This document shows positions 27,664-37,820 of a stretch of DNA of 55,533 nt, piece after piece. How positions within the stretch are numbered: the first letter of the stretch is position 1; every line of letters starts with the position of its first letter. The position numbers were made by a program, and so were the translations under genes. The stretch is taken from contig CALIDI010000053.1 of the NCBI GenBank assembly GCA_938023035.1, forward strand, positions 1-55,533, given 5' to 3'. This DNA comes from an uncultured Leptolyngbyaceae cyanobacterium (GTDB lineage Bacteria; Cyanobacteriota; Cyanobacteriia; Leptolyngbyales; Leptolyngbyaceae). Under the pieces are notes generated by a model. That model had not been told where the DNA came from. It saw only the letters and a list, made by a program, of their open reading frames with translations, and did no database searches.

Positions 27664-28144
27664 TGATTCTTGTAGCGATCGCCCGCTGATTGAGGATGGG
27701 GTGGGGGGCAGGTCACTTTTGCCCTTACCCTAAATCCCTTTCCCAAATTGAGAAAAGGACTTTGAGATGGCTTGGCTCCCCTTCTCCTAGGTTGGGAGAA
27801 GAATTTGGGGGATGAGGGCCTGTAAAGGTGACATGCTCTCGTGCCGGGGGGAGGCCTTGCCTGGGTGCAGTGCCCTCCTCTAACCCCCAAGATACTCAGC
27901 CACCCGGCGATAGCTATACAAAGAACTTTGCCTGATAGGCTAAACTCCGCAAACAATTCTTGCTTCGTCAGAAAAAGATGAACGGAACGGAAATTCTCAA
28001 AGCTTAACCCTGATCAACTTTCCGCCCCTCAGCCACCCAACCAATCTAGTTGGACACATCACCAGGTTAGGGAAAAGCTAGGTTAGAGAGAATAGAGAAA
28101 TGGCGTGATCGAAAATTGGAAAATGAAGCAGTAGAGGGGCAACT
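27664..28144. other. Spacer with MITE-like repeat
   Basis: 480 bases between convergent argC and the MoaD-like gene. The best subfamily A repeat copy is at 27708-27836. The rest shows nothing recognisable. Confidence 0.45.
27708..27836. repeat. MITE-like intergenic repeat, copy 7 (subfamily A)
   Basis: 129 bp. The left end gcaggtcacttttgccctta and the right end (other strand) gcatgtcacctttacaggcc form a terminal inverted repeat with about 11 of 13 outer bases matching. The interior has ctttcccaaattgagaaaag and ctcctaggttgggagaag inverted motifs. No coding capacity. Confidence 0.75.
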
Positions 28145-28393
28145 CTAGCCGCCGCTCACAGGCGGAATCAATACCACCTCATCCCCCTCTTGCAGGGGCG
28201 TATCTGCTTCGACAAATTCCAGGTTGATGCCAAAACGGGTCAGGTCACGCCACTGGGATAGGCTAGGGTGCTCACTAATCAAGCGATCGCGCACGGCAAC
28301 GACAGGACTGCCTTTGGGCAAACTCAGCTTTAGCTCTGGCACGCCACAGACTTCTTGATAGGCTGCAAACAATTTAACGGTCACGGTTACCAT
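28145..28393 (-). CDS. MoaD/ThiS family sulfur-carrier protein
   Basis: 82 residues from ATG 28393 (84 from ATG 28399). A beta-grasp fold with the C-terminal di-glycine (IPPVSGG) that is adenylated and thiocarboxylated in sulfur transfer. It could be MoaD of molybdopterin synthase or a related ubiquitin-like carrier; no moaE, moeB or thi gene is nearby to decide. VTVKLFAAYQEVCGVPEL resembles MoaD more than ThiS. Confidence 0.85.
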   Translation of the reverse strand: MVTVTVKLFAAYQEVCGVPELKLSLPKGSPVVAVRDRLISEHPSLSQWRDLTRFGINLEFVEADTPLQEGDEVVLIPPVSGG

Positions 28394-28741
28394 TTCCATA
28401 GTCAGTGGTTTGCGCCGGAATAACCGAGTTTGATTGTACGCTATCCTAGCGACGGCAAAGTAGCCTTGCCAATCCTCTAAAACAGAGCCATGCCTGTTCC
28501 TAGCGTTACTGATTCAAGCGATGAATCGATGATTGAAAGCTCTAAAAGCTCGTGCAGGATTTTGCCAAATCCTATTGCGATTCAGCAATGCCCTTGTTCC
28601 CTTTGACTCGGTTTAGGGAACACTGATCCATAGCCCGCCTGCACAAATCGCCATCATCAGAAAAAGCTAGTATAAACCGTCAGGATTCGCCGTAACCGCA
28701 GTGAAGGTAGTAGTAACTCTTCCCTGCGCTTATTAGGAACA
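28394..28741. other. Spacer between MoaD-like and secreted-protein genes
   Basis: About 340 bases between divergent genes. A stretch at 28511-28540 (gatgaatcgatgattgaaag) resembles one at about 703-737 (gatgaaccgatgattgaaag). No promoter was convincingly located. Confidence 0.35.
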
Positions 28742-29737
28742 ATGTCAATGTTCTTTCCATTGCAAAAAGGTTTATTTGCCCTGGGTCTCACCCTGTTGAT
28801 CGCCCCTTTAGCCGCCGCTCAATCAACCCTACCCGTTACCGAAATTCGCTGGTTTAACTTCAATCCAGCAGATCGTTGGCAGGATCTCTGGTTTACCGTA
28901 CCTGATCAAGATACAACTACAGTCGTTAACCGCAGCAAGCTTCGCCGCTACGATGTCCACCTGGCTAGAATGGTTGAGCTTTCCCATTACCTTTGCCAGC
29001 GCCAGCGCCAGGTCGAGGGTTATCAGTGGCAGTATGAAGCCGCAAACGGCAATATAGATATGGGCACGTTTCGCATCTCTTGCCGCCTAGCTAGGGAAAT
29101 TACCACAGCCTATGGCTTTGCCGGGAGCGAGAGAGCCGTTGTCCAAAAAACATCGGCCTCTTTTGATCGGCCTGCCATTAAAACAGAGGTATGGACTGTT
29201 CCGAAACTTAATTTTGCTGGCACTAAAGAGAATCGTTGGGTAGGGTTTGTGCAGAAATTTCCCCCGACTCAAATTTCTGGACAAAACCAGGCAATGCAAC
29301 CGATGCCCCTGACAAAGCTGCTTCCCCAACTCAAACGCAAGACGACCGTACCCATTCTCTTGCCGAGCGAGATCTTCAAATCTGACTTACCAATTGATTA
29401 TGACCTTCAGGGCGATCGCGATCGCTACGAACTCAGCCTCTATCTGACACCCGGATGCCGCGCCGGAGCCTGTTATGTTGGCTCTTTTACAGCTGAGCGC
29501 CAGGGCAGACTTACCTCCGCCCCAGAAGTTACTGAACTCAACTCCAGAGACACCTTTCGAAAAATCCAATTAGCTAATGGCATTGAGGGTATCTATGTCA
29601 ATACCTGTGGGGCCTACTGTACGGCTGCGGTGGAGTGGCAATTGCAGGGAGTTGTATACCGGGTAGTCGGTAAAAACGGCTACCAGCCCTACCTGGTGAA
29701 ACTGGCGAATGCAGCGATTCGCTCCGGAGCCAGGTAG
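28742..29737 (+). CDS. Secreted protein of unknown function
   Basis: 331 residues. A signal peptide is clear: a lysine after the first residues, then LFALGLTLLIAPLAAAQS, with likely cleavage near residue 26 (AAA-QS). The mature protein begins STLPVTEIRWFNFNPADRW. It has two cysteine pairs in its C-terminal half (TPGCRAGACYVG and VNTCGAYCTAAVEWQ), suggesting disulfides in the periplasm or outside, and a repeated strand-loop feel between about 215 and 325. I do not recognise the family. No membrane anchor or lipobox is seen. It stands alone; a repeat element follows the stop. Confidence 0.7.
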   Translation: MSMFFPLQKGLFALGLTLLIAPLAAAQSTLPVTEIRWFNFNPADRWQDLWFTVPDQDTTTVVNRSKLRRYDVHLARMVELSHYLCQRQRQVEGYQWQYEAANGNIDMGTFRISCRLAREITTAYGFAGSERAVVQKTSASFDRPAIKTEVWTVPKLNFAGTKENRWVGFVQKFPPTQISGQNQAMQPMPLTKLLPQLKRKTTVPILLPSEIFKSDLPIDYDLQGDRDRYELSLYLTPGCRAGACYVGSFTAERQGRLTSAPEVTELNSRDTFRKIQLANGIEGIYVNTCGAYCTAAVEWQLQGVVYRVVGKNGYQPYLVKLANAAIRSGAR

Positions 29738-29800
29738 CGGCGTAGGGGATGGCAAGAGTAGAAGGGTGGAAAGCCAGAGAGTAGGGACACAAAGAACACT

Positions 29801-29936
29801 GGGTGCACTTCACTTTTGCAAGTTTCCCCACCCTATGCAAAAAGGGGAACTAGATTCAAAGTCCTTTTCTCTCTTTGGGAGAGCGGCTTAGAGTGTAGTT
29901 TGCTTCCCGCAGGGTGGGTTATGAAACGGGGAGGCA
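29801..29936. repeat. MITE-like intergenic repeat, copy 8 (subfamily B)
   Basis: Left end gggtgcacttcacttttgca...ccccaccct, right end cgcagggtgggttatgaaac. Close to copies 3 and 9. It lies between a + gene and the convergent HIT gene. Confidence 0.7.
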
Positions 29937-29985
29937 GTCAGACGCAGAACCTGCTGATTTGCTCGCTTCATTGACTCACCTAGCT

Positions 29986-30701
<716 letters not shown>

Positions 30702-30812
30702 ATGATTCTTGTCGCATCTGTGCTAGTTGCAGGTTGGCTACTGGCTTCAACCATCGGAAGCTGGGCTTACTTTGCAGGTGATGTTCCCAACAACTCTGAG
30801 CTAAAAATTTGA
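30702..30812 (+). CDS. 36-residue single-pass membrane peptide
   Basis: A tiny gene with everything a strongly expressed gene needs: a consensus promoter, a perfect AGGAGG (30691-30696) five bases before the ATG, and a terminator-like hairpin 55 bases past the stop. The peptide starts with a hydrophobic helix (MILVASVLVAGWLLASTIG) and ends with a short polar tail (DVPNNSELKI). It has the size and layout of photosystem or NDH small subunits, or of a respiratory-chain stabilising peptide, but I do not recognise it as any of the named ones (PsbX, PsbM, Psb30, PetN, PsaM, NdhP, CydX). Function unknown. Confidence 0.6.
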   Translation: MILVASVLVAGWLLASTIGSWAYFAGDVPNNSELKI

Positions 30813-31255
30813 GTCCGTTCGGCCTCTTCAGGCTGATGTGATTGTCTGGTTTTTTAAGTGCAAAAGGGCTTTCCCAAGTGGGAAAGCCTTTCCTCCGATC
30901 TTTAACCAAACGTGTTTTGCATAAAAGTGTCGTGTTTAATGCCTAACGGCATTATTCAGCTACTAGGAAGCGTTTGGAGTAGTGCAGAGTGCTCTTTACA
31001 TTGATAGGGTCGTGTTTCGTCAGTTGTGACTTCCGTACTCTGGTTCTGGATTGGCTGGGCATAGAACTGTCCGTGATGAGCTAGAGATTGTGATGCAGTG
31101 GGTTGTTTTCCCAAGGAATTTGCTGTGCGCTCTTAAAAGATGATTTAAAGGCCTATCTCCTGATGCCCTGACAACTACTGTCGTAGCGCTACGAACAAGT
31201 GACACATCCAGCTTTGAGGGTCTACGCTGTCAAAATCTTCCTGGCAGAAACTGCG
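30813..31255. other. Spacer with terminator and palindrome
   Basis: Between the small membrane-peptide gene and the convergent protease gene. It has a terminator-like hairpin at 30867-30888 and a perfect 14-bp palindrome tcgtagcgctacga at 31181-31194 of unknown role. An open minus frame (31020-31205) is not supported. Confidence 0.5.
30867..30888 (+). terminator. Terminator-like hairpin
   Basis: ggctttccca (30867-30876) pairs with tgggaaagcc (30879-30888); the inner pairs must open to make a loop. It is followed by tttcctcc, a weak T-tract. It lies just after the small membrane-peptide gene. Confidence 0.55.
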
Positions 31256-32185
31256 TCACTCACCCGAATCGGCCTGAATCCATTCTTCAATGCGAGCAAT
31301 CTCCACTGCATAGTTCAATACCTGGCCATTGACGCGTCGCCAACCGGCATGAATGGCCACAATGTAGTAGTCATTGTCAAATTTACTGATAATAGGCCCA
31401 CCTGATGCGCCCCCTGTCGTATCACAGTCATGCAGCAGTAAATTTACCTGCTTTTTCAAAATGCTACAGCCGCGATGCACGCCTGCTGTCATGCCTGGCC
31501 CGGCCTTTAGCACAATGCCTGGAATGCTTCTAGGGTTTTTGGGAAAATCGGCAGAGTAGCCGATAAGCTTCACTTGGCGAGGGCGGTTAGTTAACTGGGT
31601 GTAGGGTAAATTTTTCCAGCCTAGGTAGCCATACTTTTTGCCTAGGGGTTTGTCGAGCTTGAGTAAGGCCCAATCACTAGCATCATTGCCATCGCGAAAA
31701 TTGGTGCCGGCGTAGTAGGTTTGCACATCGGCGACATCTTCAGGGCTTTGCAGTTCTCCGTCAATTAAGTTGGGCTTAAAGCTCATTCGCCGACTGACTT
31801 TGCCAGACTCTGGATGAATCACGCAATGGGCATTGGTGAGGACGATGGTTTCAGCCACCAAGGTGCCAGTGCAGCTATAAGGTTCCCCATCAGCACTGAT
31901 GCCTTCTACTCGACCGATCGCGGCCCAGGGAAATTCACGACTCATCATGGGTACCCGGTCATCTTTGCCAACCACAGCCCGGTAAGGAAAAGGGTTGTCG
32001 TTGCGGCGCAGACGCTCAGGAACAAAGGTACGATTTTGGGGGTCAAAGGGGAAGGCGCTGGGAGTTAAGGTGGCGCTGAGTTCTGCTGGTGCACTAGGAA
32101 CAATGGGTGTAGCGAATCCCAGTTGAGCCAAGTTGCCCAGGGCGATCGCTGTCAGGCCGGCAAACAGGTAATGATAACAACTCAT
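31256..32185 (-). CDS. Trypsin-like serine protease, exported
   Basis: 309 residues from ATG 32185. N-terminal hydrophobic segment (YLFAGLTAIALGNLAQLGFA) looks like a signal peptide. The catalytic triad of the S1 family is intact: H120 in LTNAHCVIH, D171 in ASDWALLKL, S261 in GGASGGPI. Two likely disulfides (C121 region and HRGCSI / LLHDCDTTGG). It is similar in size to V8/glutamyl-endopeptidase-type enzymes, with no PDZ domain, so it is not a Deg/HtrA protein. The frame extends 41 codons upstream without features. Probably periplasmic or secreted. Monocistronic. Confidence 0.88.
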   Translation of the reverse strand: MSCYHYLFAGLTAIALGNLAQLGFATPIVPSAPAELSATLTPSAFPFDPQNRTFVPERLRRNDNPFPYRAVVGKDDRVPMMSREFPWAAIGRVEGISADGEPYSCTGTLVAETIVLTNAHCVIHPESGKVSRRMSFKPNLIDGELQSPEDVADVQTYYAGTNFRDGNDASDWALLKLDKPLGKKYGYLGWKNLPYTQLTNRPRQVKLIGYSADFPKNPRSIPGIVLKAGPGMTAGVHRGCSILKKQVNLLLHDCDTTGGASGGPIISKFDNDYYIVAIHAGWRRVNGQVLNYAVEIARIEEWIQADSGE

Positions 32186-32461
32186 AGGATCGGCACGAAA
32201 AACAGCAACGGATTCTAGAACCAGATAGAACTGAATACAGCCTATCAGAGGAAGATTCCGGTTGTGGGCAAAGAAAAATCCTGCCCAACGATGGACACAA
32301 GCACCCAAAGATTAAGCTAGAATGACCGCTTGGAAATGATCCCCGTTGATTCAGTGAACTTTCCCCAAGTCTTGCTAGAAGTCTACCTCCAGAAATTTAC
32401 CGGTAGCGCAGCGAGCTGTGCTTGATTCGAGCGATCGCGACACATATCCCCCGTAAGACCG

Positions 32462-33556
32462 ATGAAACTTCCTGTGGCCAAGTGGGTACTGTTTTTCTTG
32501 ATTCTGCCAGTTGCCATCACTAGTGTTGCGGCCTGGCAGTTCATGAACTGGTGGAACCGTGTGAGTGCCGCCCCAGCAGCAATGCAATCCCATGCTCAAG
32601 TGATCAAGTTCAGGATTAAAGCAGGTAGCACGGCCCAACAAATTGGACGAGAGCTAGAGTCGCTCGGCGTCATTCGCTCCAGCCGTGCCTGGGATCTGTG
32701 GTCGCGCTGGCTCCTGCTGAATGAACCCCAGGGTAGCTATCAGGCAGGCACCTACGAATTGTCTACAGCCGATCCCCTAGAGAAAACGGCCAGCAAAATT
32801 TGGCAAGGAGAAGTGACTCGACTGTCTTACACTATTCCAGAGGGCTGGTCGATTCGCCAAATGGCTGCTTATTTTGAGACCCAAGGCTTCTTCTCAGCTG
32901 AAGATTTTTTAACTGCCGCAGAGAAATTTGATGCCAGCCAATATCCATGGCTACCTCCGGCTTCACGGGAATATCCTCGGCTCGAAGGCTATCTTTACCC
33001 TGATACTTATCAGCTAACCGCCGGTGAAGTCACGCCCGAGGCGATCATTCACCAGATGTTAAGCCAGTTTGAACGGGTTGCCTTGCCGGTTTATCGGCAA
33101 GCTAAGGGCAAAACGACTCTGACCCTGGCCGAGTGGGTGACGTTAGGTAGCATTGTGGAAAAAGAGGCTGTTGTCGCTTCTGAGCGCAACTTAATTGCCG
33201 GGGTTTTTACGAATCGTCTACGAAAAGGTATTCCTCTTGCCTCTGACCCAACAGTGGAGTATGCCTTTGGTATTACTCAAACCCCCGACCGGCCCCTTAC
33301 GTTTCAACAGGTGCAAACTCCCCATCCCTACAATACTTATATCAATCCTGGTCTGCCGCCAACGGCAATTGCTAGCCCAGGGTTGGCAAGTCTGCGGGCA
33401 ACTCTGACCCCAGAAACCACAGATTATCTCTACTTTGTTGCTCGATACGACGGAACCCATGTGTTTAGCCGTACCATAGAGGAGCATTTGGCTGCTCAAA
33501 ATGCGATCCACGATCAGCGCGAAGCTGCTCAGTCGCAGCGGCCCGCTCAACCCTGA
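32462..33556 (+). CDS. mltG: Endolytic transglycosylase MltG
   Basis: 364 residues. N-terminal membrane anchor (WVLFFLILPVAITSVAAW, about 8-25), then the LysM-like and YceG catalytic domain. Motifs: YLYPDTYQL (177-185), SIVEKEA with the catalytic glutamate region (230-236) and NTYINPGLPP. MltG cuts nascent peptidoglycan glycan strands and so sets their length. The yqeG-type gene follows 33 bases later on the same strand, so the two are probably cotranscribed. ATG 32462. Confidence 0.94.
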   Translation: MKLPVAKWVLFFLILPVAITSVAAWQFMNWWNRVSAAPAAMQSHAQVIKFRIKAGSTAQQIGRELESLGVIRSSRAWDLWSRWLLLNEPQGSYQAGTYELSTADPLEKTASKIWQGEVTRLSYTIPEGWSIRQMAAYFETQGFFSAEDFLTAAEKFDASQYPWLPPASREYPRLEGYLYPDTYQLTAGEVTPEAIIHQMLSQFERVALPVYRQAKGKTTLTLAEWVTLGSIVEKEAVVASERNLIAGVFTNRLRKGIPLASDPTVEYAFGITQTPDRPLTFQQVQTPHPYNTYINPGLPPTAIASPGLASLRATLTPETTDYLYFVARYDGTHVFSRTIEEHLAAQNAIHDQREAAQSQRPAQP

Positions 33557-33589
33557 TGCCGACGGGTTCCATGTCGGTTTCGTAAGCCT

Positions 33590-34144
33590 ATGACTTTGGG
33601 AAAACTCCTACAACCCGACCTGATCGTGCAAGGATCTGTGCTGCGTCTGACTCCTGCGCTCCTACAGCAGTACCAATTGCAGGGTCTGGTGCTAGATGTA
33701 GACGAGACGCTGGTGCCAATGCATTTAGATGAAGCCGCAACGGAGTTATTGCCTTGGTTAGCGGAGATTCGGCAGAGGATTCCTGTTTGGTTAGTTAGTA
33801 ACAATATTCGGCAGGGACGCATCGGACGAATTGCTCAGTCCTTAGACTTACCGTACATTGCTGGAGCTGGAAAACCATCTCGACGAAAATTGAGACAGGC
33901 TGTTGCAGCGATGAATCTCCCTGCTGAACGGGTCGCAATGGTGGGCGATCGCTTGTTTACAGATGTGCTAGCAGGAAACCGCCTGGGGATGTTTACCATC
34001 CTGGTAGAGCCGATGGTTTACGAAAACCATCAGCGCCGTTCTCCTTTCTTTACCTTTGAAGTTTGGCTGTCAAGGGTACTGGGAGCTTCACTGGTGTTTC
34101 CAGGAGCCAATTCTGTTTGCTCCCAAGAAAATCAAGGGGATTAG
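33590..34144 (+). CDS. YqeG family HAD-type phosphatase
   Basis: 184 residues, HAD superfamily subclass IIIA. The catalytic DxDxT is LVLDVDETLVP (D36, D38). Motif II serine in VSNN and motif III/IV in GKPSRRKL and MVGDRLFTDVLAGN are present. Substrate unknown; phosphatidylglycerophosphate phosphatase activity is known for the eukaryotic and plant relatives, which makes phosphatidylglycerol synthesis, essential to photosystem membranes, a reasonable idea. Lies directly after mltG. Confidence 0.85.
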   Translation: MTLGKLLQPDLIVQGSVLRLTPALLQQYQLQGLVLDVDETLVPMHLDEAATELLPWLAEIRQRIPVWLVSNNIRQGRIGRIAQSLDLPYIAGAGKPSRRKLRQAVAAMNLPAERVAMVGDRLFTDVLAGNRLGMFTILVEPMVYENHQRRSPFFTFEVWLSRVLGASLVFPGANSVCSQENQGD

Positions 34145-34321
34145 CGGTAACCCTATTCAAATTTACGATTTTGGATGACGCCATCGCGCAAACCAGTCTT
34201 TGTCCAGGTTTAGAATCTAGGTTTACAAAGGTTGCTTGACCTGTGGGAAAACTGCCAGTTTCATACTAGTCTTAGTATCTGCAATACACCTTTGAAGTCT
34301 TTTCTCCCACAGAGCACATCC

Positions 34322-35473
34322 ATGGATAACAAATTAATGCTGATGATTCCGGGGCCGACACCCGTACCCGAATCGGTTCTACTCGCAATGGCAAAACACC
34401 CCATCGGCCACCGCAGCGGTGATTTTGCCAAAATTATGGAAGAGGTGACTCACGGCCTTAAATGGTTGCATCAAACTCAAAATGATGTGCTGATTTTAGC
34501 CGCTAGTGGTACTGGGGCGATGGAAGCAGGCATCATTAACTTTCTGAGTGCTGGCGATCGCGTCCTGGTCGGAAGTAATGGCAAGTTTGGCGATCGCTGG
34601 GCACAGGTCAGCAAAGCCTACGGCTTAGCAGTAGAAGTCATTTCAGCAGAATGGGGCCAGCCCCTTGATCCGGCGGTCTTCCGCGAACGGCTTGAAGCAG
34701 ATACTGAAAAGACCATCAAAGCGGTAATCATCACCCACAGTGAAACGTCCACCGGAGTCATCAATGACCTTGAAACCATCAACCGGTTTGTTAAAGCCCA
34801 TGGCGAAGCTCTCATCATTGTTGATACAGTCACCAGTCTAGGTGCCTGCAATGTTCCTGTAGATGAGTGGGGATTAGATGTTGTCGCTTCCGGCTCCCAG
34901 AAGGGGTACATGATTCCCCCAGGTTTAAGCTTTGTTGCCGTTGGTCCTAAGGCTTGGAAGGCCTATGAAACAGCGACCCTGCCCAAATTTTATTTCGATT
35001 TAGGCAAATATAAAAAAGACGCAGCAAAAAACAGCAACCCTTTCACCCCCCCAGTGAATTTGTTTTATGCTCTGCAAGCCGCTTTGAAATTGATGCAGGC
35101 CGAAGGGCTAGACAGCATTTTTGCCCGTCACCATCGTCTGATGTCTGCGACACGGGCGGCTGTTCAGGCCCTGGGGTTGCCTCTATTTGCTCCAGAAGGC
35201 GCGGGTAGCCCCTCAATTACAGCGGTAATCCCCGACCAGGTCGATGCTGAACAAATTCGCAGCATTATGAAAAAGCGCTACGACATTTTGTTGGCAGGGG
35301 GGCAAGACCATCTCAAGGGCAAAATCTTCCGCATTGGGCATCTCGGCTTCGTTAGCGATCGCGATATCTTAACGGCGATCGGGGCGCTCGAAGCCACACT
35401 CCAGGAACTGGGTTATAAGGGCGCAACAGTTGGAGAGGGGGTCGCCGCCGCGGCCAAAATTTTGGCCCAGTGA
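34322..35473 (+). CDS. Alanine--glyoxylate / serine--pyruvate-type aminotransferase
   Basis: 383 residues from ATG 34322 (the frame opens 30 codons earlier). PLP-dependent class V aminotransferase. The PLP lysine is in ASGSQKGYMIPPG (K194), the ring-nitrogen aspartate in IVDTVTS (about D168), and the N-terminal MLMIPGPTPVP is the family's usual beginning. Likely transfers amino groups to glyoxylate in photorespiration. Homologues in cyanobacteria were once annotated as soluble hydrogenase subunit, which is a misnomer. A strong hairpin follows the gene. Confidence 0.88.
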   Translation: MDNKLMLMIPGPTPVPESVLLAMAKHPIGHRSGDFAKIMEEVTHGLKWLHQTQNDVLILAASGTGAMEAGIINFLSAGDRVLVGSNGKFGDRWAQVSKAYGLAVEVISAEWGQPLDPAVFRERLEADTEKTIKAVIITHSETSTGVINDLETINRFVKAHGEALIIVDTVTSLGACNVPVDEWGLDVVASGSQKGYMIPPGLSFVAVGPKAWKAYETATLPKFYFDLGKYKKDAAKNSNPFTPPVNLFYALQAALKLMQAEGLDSIFARHHRLMSATRAAVQALGLPLFAPEGAGSPSITAVIPDQVDAEQIRSIMKKRYDILLAGGQDHLKGKIFRIGHLGFVSDRDILTAIGALEATLQELGYKGATVGEGVAAAAKILAQ

Positions 35474-36095
35474 CCTCGCTAGGTTAAATCACGGCTTTTC
35501 CATCTGTCCGATGAAAGAGGAGTGCATACTCCTCTTTCATTCCCCCAACAACCCCTATTTCCTAAACAACGAGATTTGCTCACAGACCCCTGAGGCTAAA
35601 ATCGCAGCTCCAAAAACGAGATCCCCTAATGTCGCTCATAGGCTGCTTGCGATGAGCATTCTCCAGCAACAGTTGTAGCGTTGGCCTAAGAACTTCCCAA
35701 ATTAATTCGCAAAACCCCTAGACAAAACCACATCGGTTGTCCTACGATAGTTAATCGCTGCTTAATTATCCTAAAGAGCAACCTCGCTGAAGAGTGATTG
35801 TTGGCTAGAGGCCTTTCAGCTTGTTCCTGAAAGAGATACTGGGTAGCTTGCTGCTCAAGTCTCGACAGGAAGATGTTAGCTCAAGTGTTCTAAACGGCTT
35901 CAGAGTCTGTACTGAACATCCGTTAGATGGGTAAATCAAAGGACAACCTGAGAGTTACCTTCTGATTTTACTGAGTAGCCTTATTTTATTGGGTCTGCAA
36001 ATCACCTTGTAATGGATAAGGTGTGCGGTGAGTGTTTGCTCGTCGCTCATTGCTGACTGCTTTTGTAGCGTGTAGTTAAAGGGAGCTTAGTTGCC
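35474..36095. other. Leader region of the ribosomal superoperon
   Basis: About 620 bases between the aminotransferase gene and rplC. It starts with the terminator hairpin (35511-35540), and the remainder should contain the operon promoter and a leader RNA. No -35/-10 pair stands out and no L4-leader-like hairpin was recognised. Open frames here are unsupported. Confidence 0.5.
35511..35540 (+). terminator. Terminator-like 13-bp perfect hairpin
   Basis: atgaaagaggagt (35511-35523) is perfectly complementary to actcctctttcat (35528-35540) around a 4-base loop (gcat). It lies 38 bases after the aminotransferase stop. No clear T-tract follows, so it may act as a processing or bidirectional element. 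Confidence 0.65.
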
Positions 36096-36737
36096 GTGTC
36101 TGTTGGTATGCTCGGAACCAAAGTCGGTATGACCCAGGTGTTTGACGAGACCGGAAAATCAATTCCTGTAACGGTCATTCAAGCGGGGCCATGTACCGTG
36201 ACTCAAATTAAAACCCTAGAAACAGATGGCTATAAGGCGGTTCAGCTTGGCTACGGCAAAGTTGCTCAAAAAGCCCTGACCAAGCCTGAGCTAGGCCATC
36301 TGACCAAAGTTAACGCCGAGCCGCTGCGCCACTTGAAGGAGTATCGGCATGGAGTTGACCTGGCCGATTATGAGTTGGGGAGTCAACTTAAGGTTGATAT
36401 TTTTGAACCTGGTCAACTTGTGGATGTAATCGGCACCAGCATTGGTCGCGGGTTTGCAGGTTTTCAAAAGCGGCACAACTTCGGTCGCGGCCCCATGTCC
36501 CACGGCTCTAAAAATCACCGGGCACCCGGCTCAATTGGCTCGGGTACAACTCCGGGGAGAGTCTACCCAGGTTTGCGGATGGCCGGTCGCTTGGGAGGTT
36601 CCCAAGTTACCATTCGCAAGCTCTCAATCGTGAGGGTAGATGTTGAGCGCAACTTAATTCTGGTCAAAGGCTCGGTTCCGGGCAAACCCGGGACGCTCCT
36701 AAATATTGTTCCAGCAAAGAAAGTGGGTAATCAGTAG
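36096..36737 (+). CDS. rplC: 50S ribosomal protein L3
   Basis: 213 residues; binds 23S rRNA near its 3' end and is an early assembly protein. [14 protein letters not shown], the [21 protein letters not shown] loop region and GRMAGR-like basic end are typical. GTG 36096 (AGGGAG 10 bases upstream) gives the usual MSVGMLGTK start. First gene of the superoperon; rpsJ and tufA, which precede it in other bacteria, are not in the window. Confidence 0.97.
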   Translation: MSVGMLGTKVGMTQVFDETGKSIPVTVIQAGPCTVTQIKTLETDGYKAVQLGYGKVAQKALTKPELGHLTKVNAEPLRHLKEYRHGVDLADYELGSQLKVDIFEPGQLVDVIGTSIGRGFAGFQKRHNFGRGPMSHGSKNHRAPGSIGSGTTPGRVYPGLRMAGRLGGSQVTIRKLSIVRVDVERNLILVKGSVPGKPGTLLNIVPAKKVGNQ

Positions 36738-36813
36738 GACAATTGCATGGAGATGGATTGTGTAGGGCAATGGGAGTTCGCTCCCCAGCTCAGGAAACAG
36801 CGAGGAATGCGTC

Positions 36814-37446
36814 ATGGTTGAATGCGTCGTCAAAGATTGGCAGGGAGCAGATGCTGGCTCAGCATCGCTTGATCTGAAGGTGGCAAAAGCAGAAAATGCC
36901 CCCCATATTGTGCATCGAGCATTGGTGCGGCAAATGGCGAATGCTCGTCAAGGCACTGTTTCGACAAAAACTCGCGCTGAAGTTAGCGGAGGTGGTCGTA
37001 AACCCTGGAGGCAAAAGGGTACTGGGCGTGCCCGTGCTGGCTCAAATCGTTCACCCCTGTGGCGCGGAGGTGGGGTCATCTTTGGCCCCAAGCCACGCGA
37101 TTACAGCCTGAAGATGAATCGTAAGGAACGTCGCTTAGCCTTAAGAACAGCGCTCCAAGGACAAGTCGAAAATTTAATTGTGGTCGAAGATTTTACCGAT
37201 AAGTTACCTCGCCCTAAGACAAAAGAAATGGCTCAGGCTCTAGCAAATTGGGGGGTAGAGCGTGGCTCCAAGGTGCTAATGATATTGGCCGAGCGAGATG
37301 AAAACGTCTACTTATCTGCCCGTAATATTGATGGGTTAAGGTTGATTTCAGCAACCAACCTGAATGTGTTTGATATTTTGGCGGCGGATCGAATTGTTGT
37401 AACCGCTTCTGCCCTCGAAAAAGTTAAGGAGGTCTACGGTGATTAA
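36814..37446 (+). CDS. rplD: 50S ribosomal protein L4
   Basis: 210 residues; binds 23S rRNA domain I and lines the exit tunnel with its basic loop ([19 protein letters not shown]). In E. coli L4 also represses its own operon; whether this holds here is unknown. Its last codons overlap the rplW start by 8 bases. Confidence 0.97.
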   Translation: MVECVVKDWQGADAGSASLDLKVAKAENAPHIVHRALVRQMANARQGTVSTKTRAEVSGGGRKPWRQKGTGRARAGSNRSPLWRGGGVIFGPKPRDYSLKMNRKERRLALRTALQGQVENLIVVEDFTDKLPRPKTKEMAQALANWGVERGSKVLMILAERDENVYLSARNIDGLRLISATNLNVFDILAADRIVVTASALEKVKEVYGD

Positions 37447-37741
37447 TGCTGATTCCCGTAAATTAGTGGATTTGATTCACCGCCCCATTATCACTGAAAA
37501 GGCAACTCTGTTACTGGAAAGTAATCAGTACACCTTTGAGGTTGACCCCAAAGCCACAAAGCCGCAGATTCAAGCAGCAATCGAACTATTATTTGAAGTC
37601 AAGGTGACGGCCGTAAACACCCTGAAACCGCCCCGCAAGAGCCGTCGCGTTGGCAAGTTCATGGGGCATCGTCCCCTTTATAAGCGGGCAATTGTGACAC
37701 TAGCTCCAGGAGAATCGATTACGTTATTTCCAGAGGTGTAG
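37439..37741 (+). CDS. rplW: 50S ribosomal protein L23
   Basis: 100 residues; sits at the tunnel exit and docks SRP and trigger factor. [16 protein letters not shown] and the C-terminal [12 protein letters not shown] are typical. GTG start inside the end of rplD, so translationally coupled. Confidence 0.96.
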   Translation: MINADSRKLVDLIHRPIITEKATLLLESNQYTFEVDPKATKPQIQAAIELLFEVKVTAVNTLKPPRKSRRVGKFMGHRPLYKRAIVTLAPGESITLFPEV

Positions 37742-37757
37742 GTCTTATCTCAATTTT

Positions 37758-37783
37758 AGAAGTTGGTTGCAGAAGTTGGTTGT
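37758..37783. repeat. 13-bp tandem duplication between rplW and rplB
   Basis: agaagttggttgc (37758-37770) directly followed by agaagttggttgt (37771-37783), 12 of 13 identical, in a 79-base spacer. Confidence 0.75.
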
Positions 37784-37820
37784 GTGGTTTGTTGGTCAGC
37801 TGTTTTTAAGAGATTAAGTT

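Noticed and set aside
35430-35678. 82-codon + frame in the rplC leader
   Set aside because: Begins inside the aminotransferase gene and crosses a perfect hairpin; not coding.
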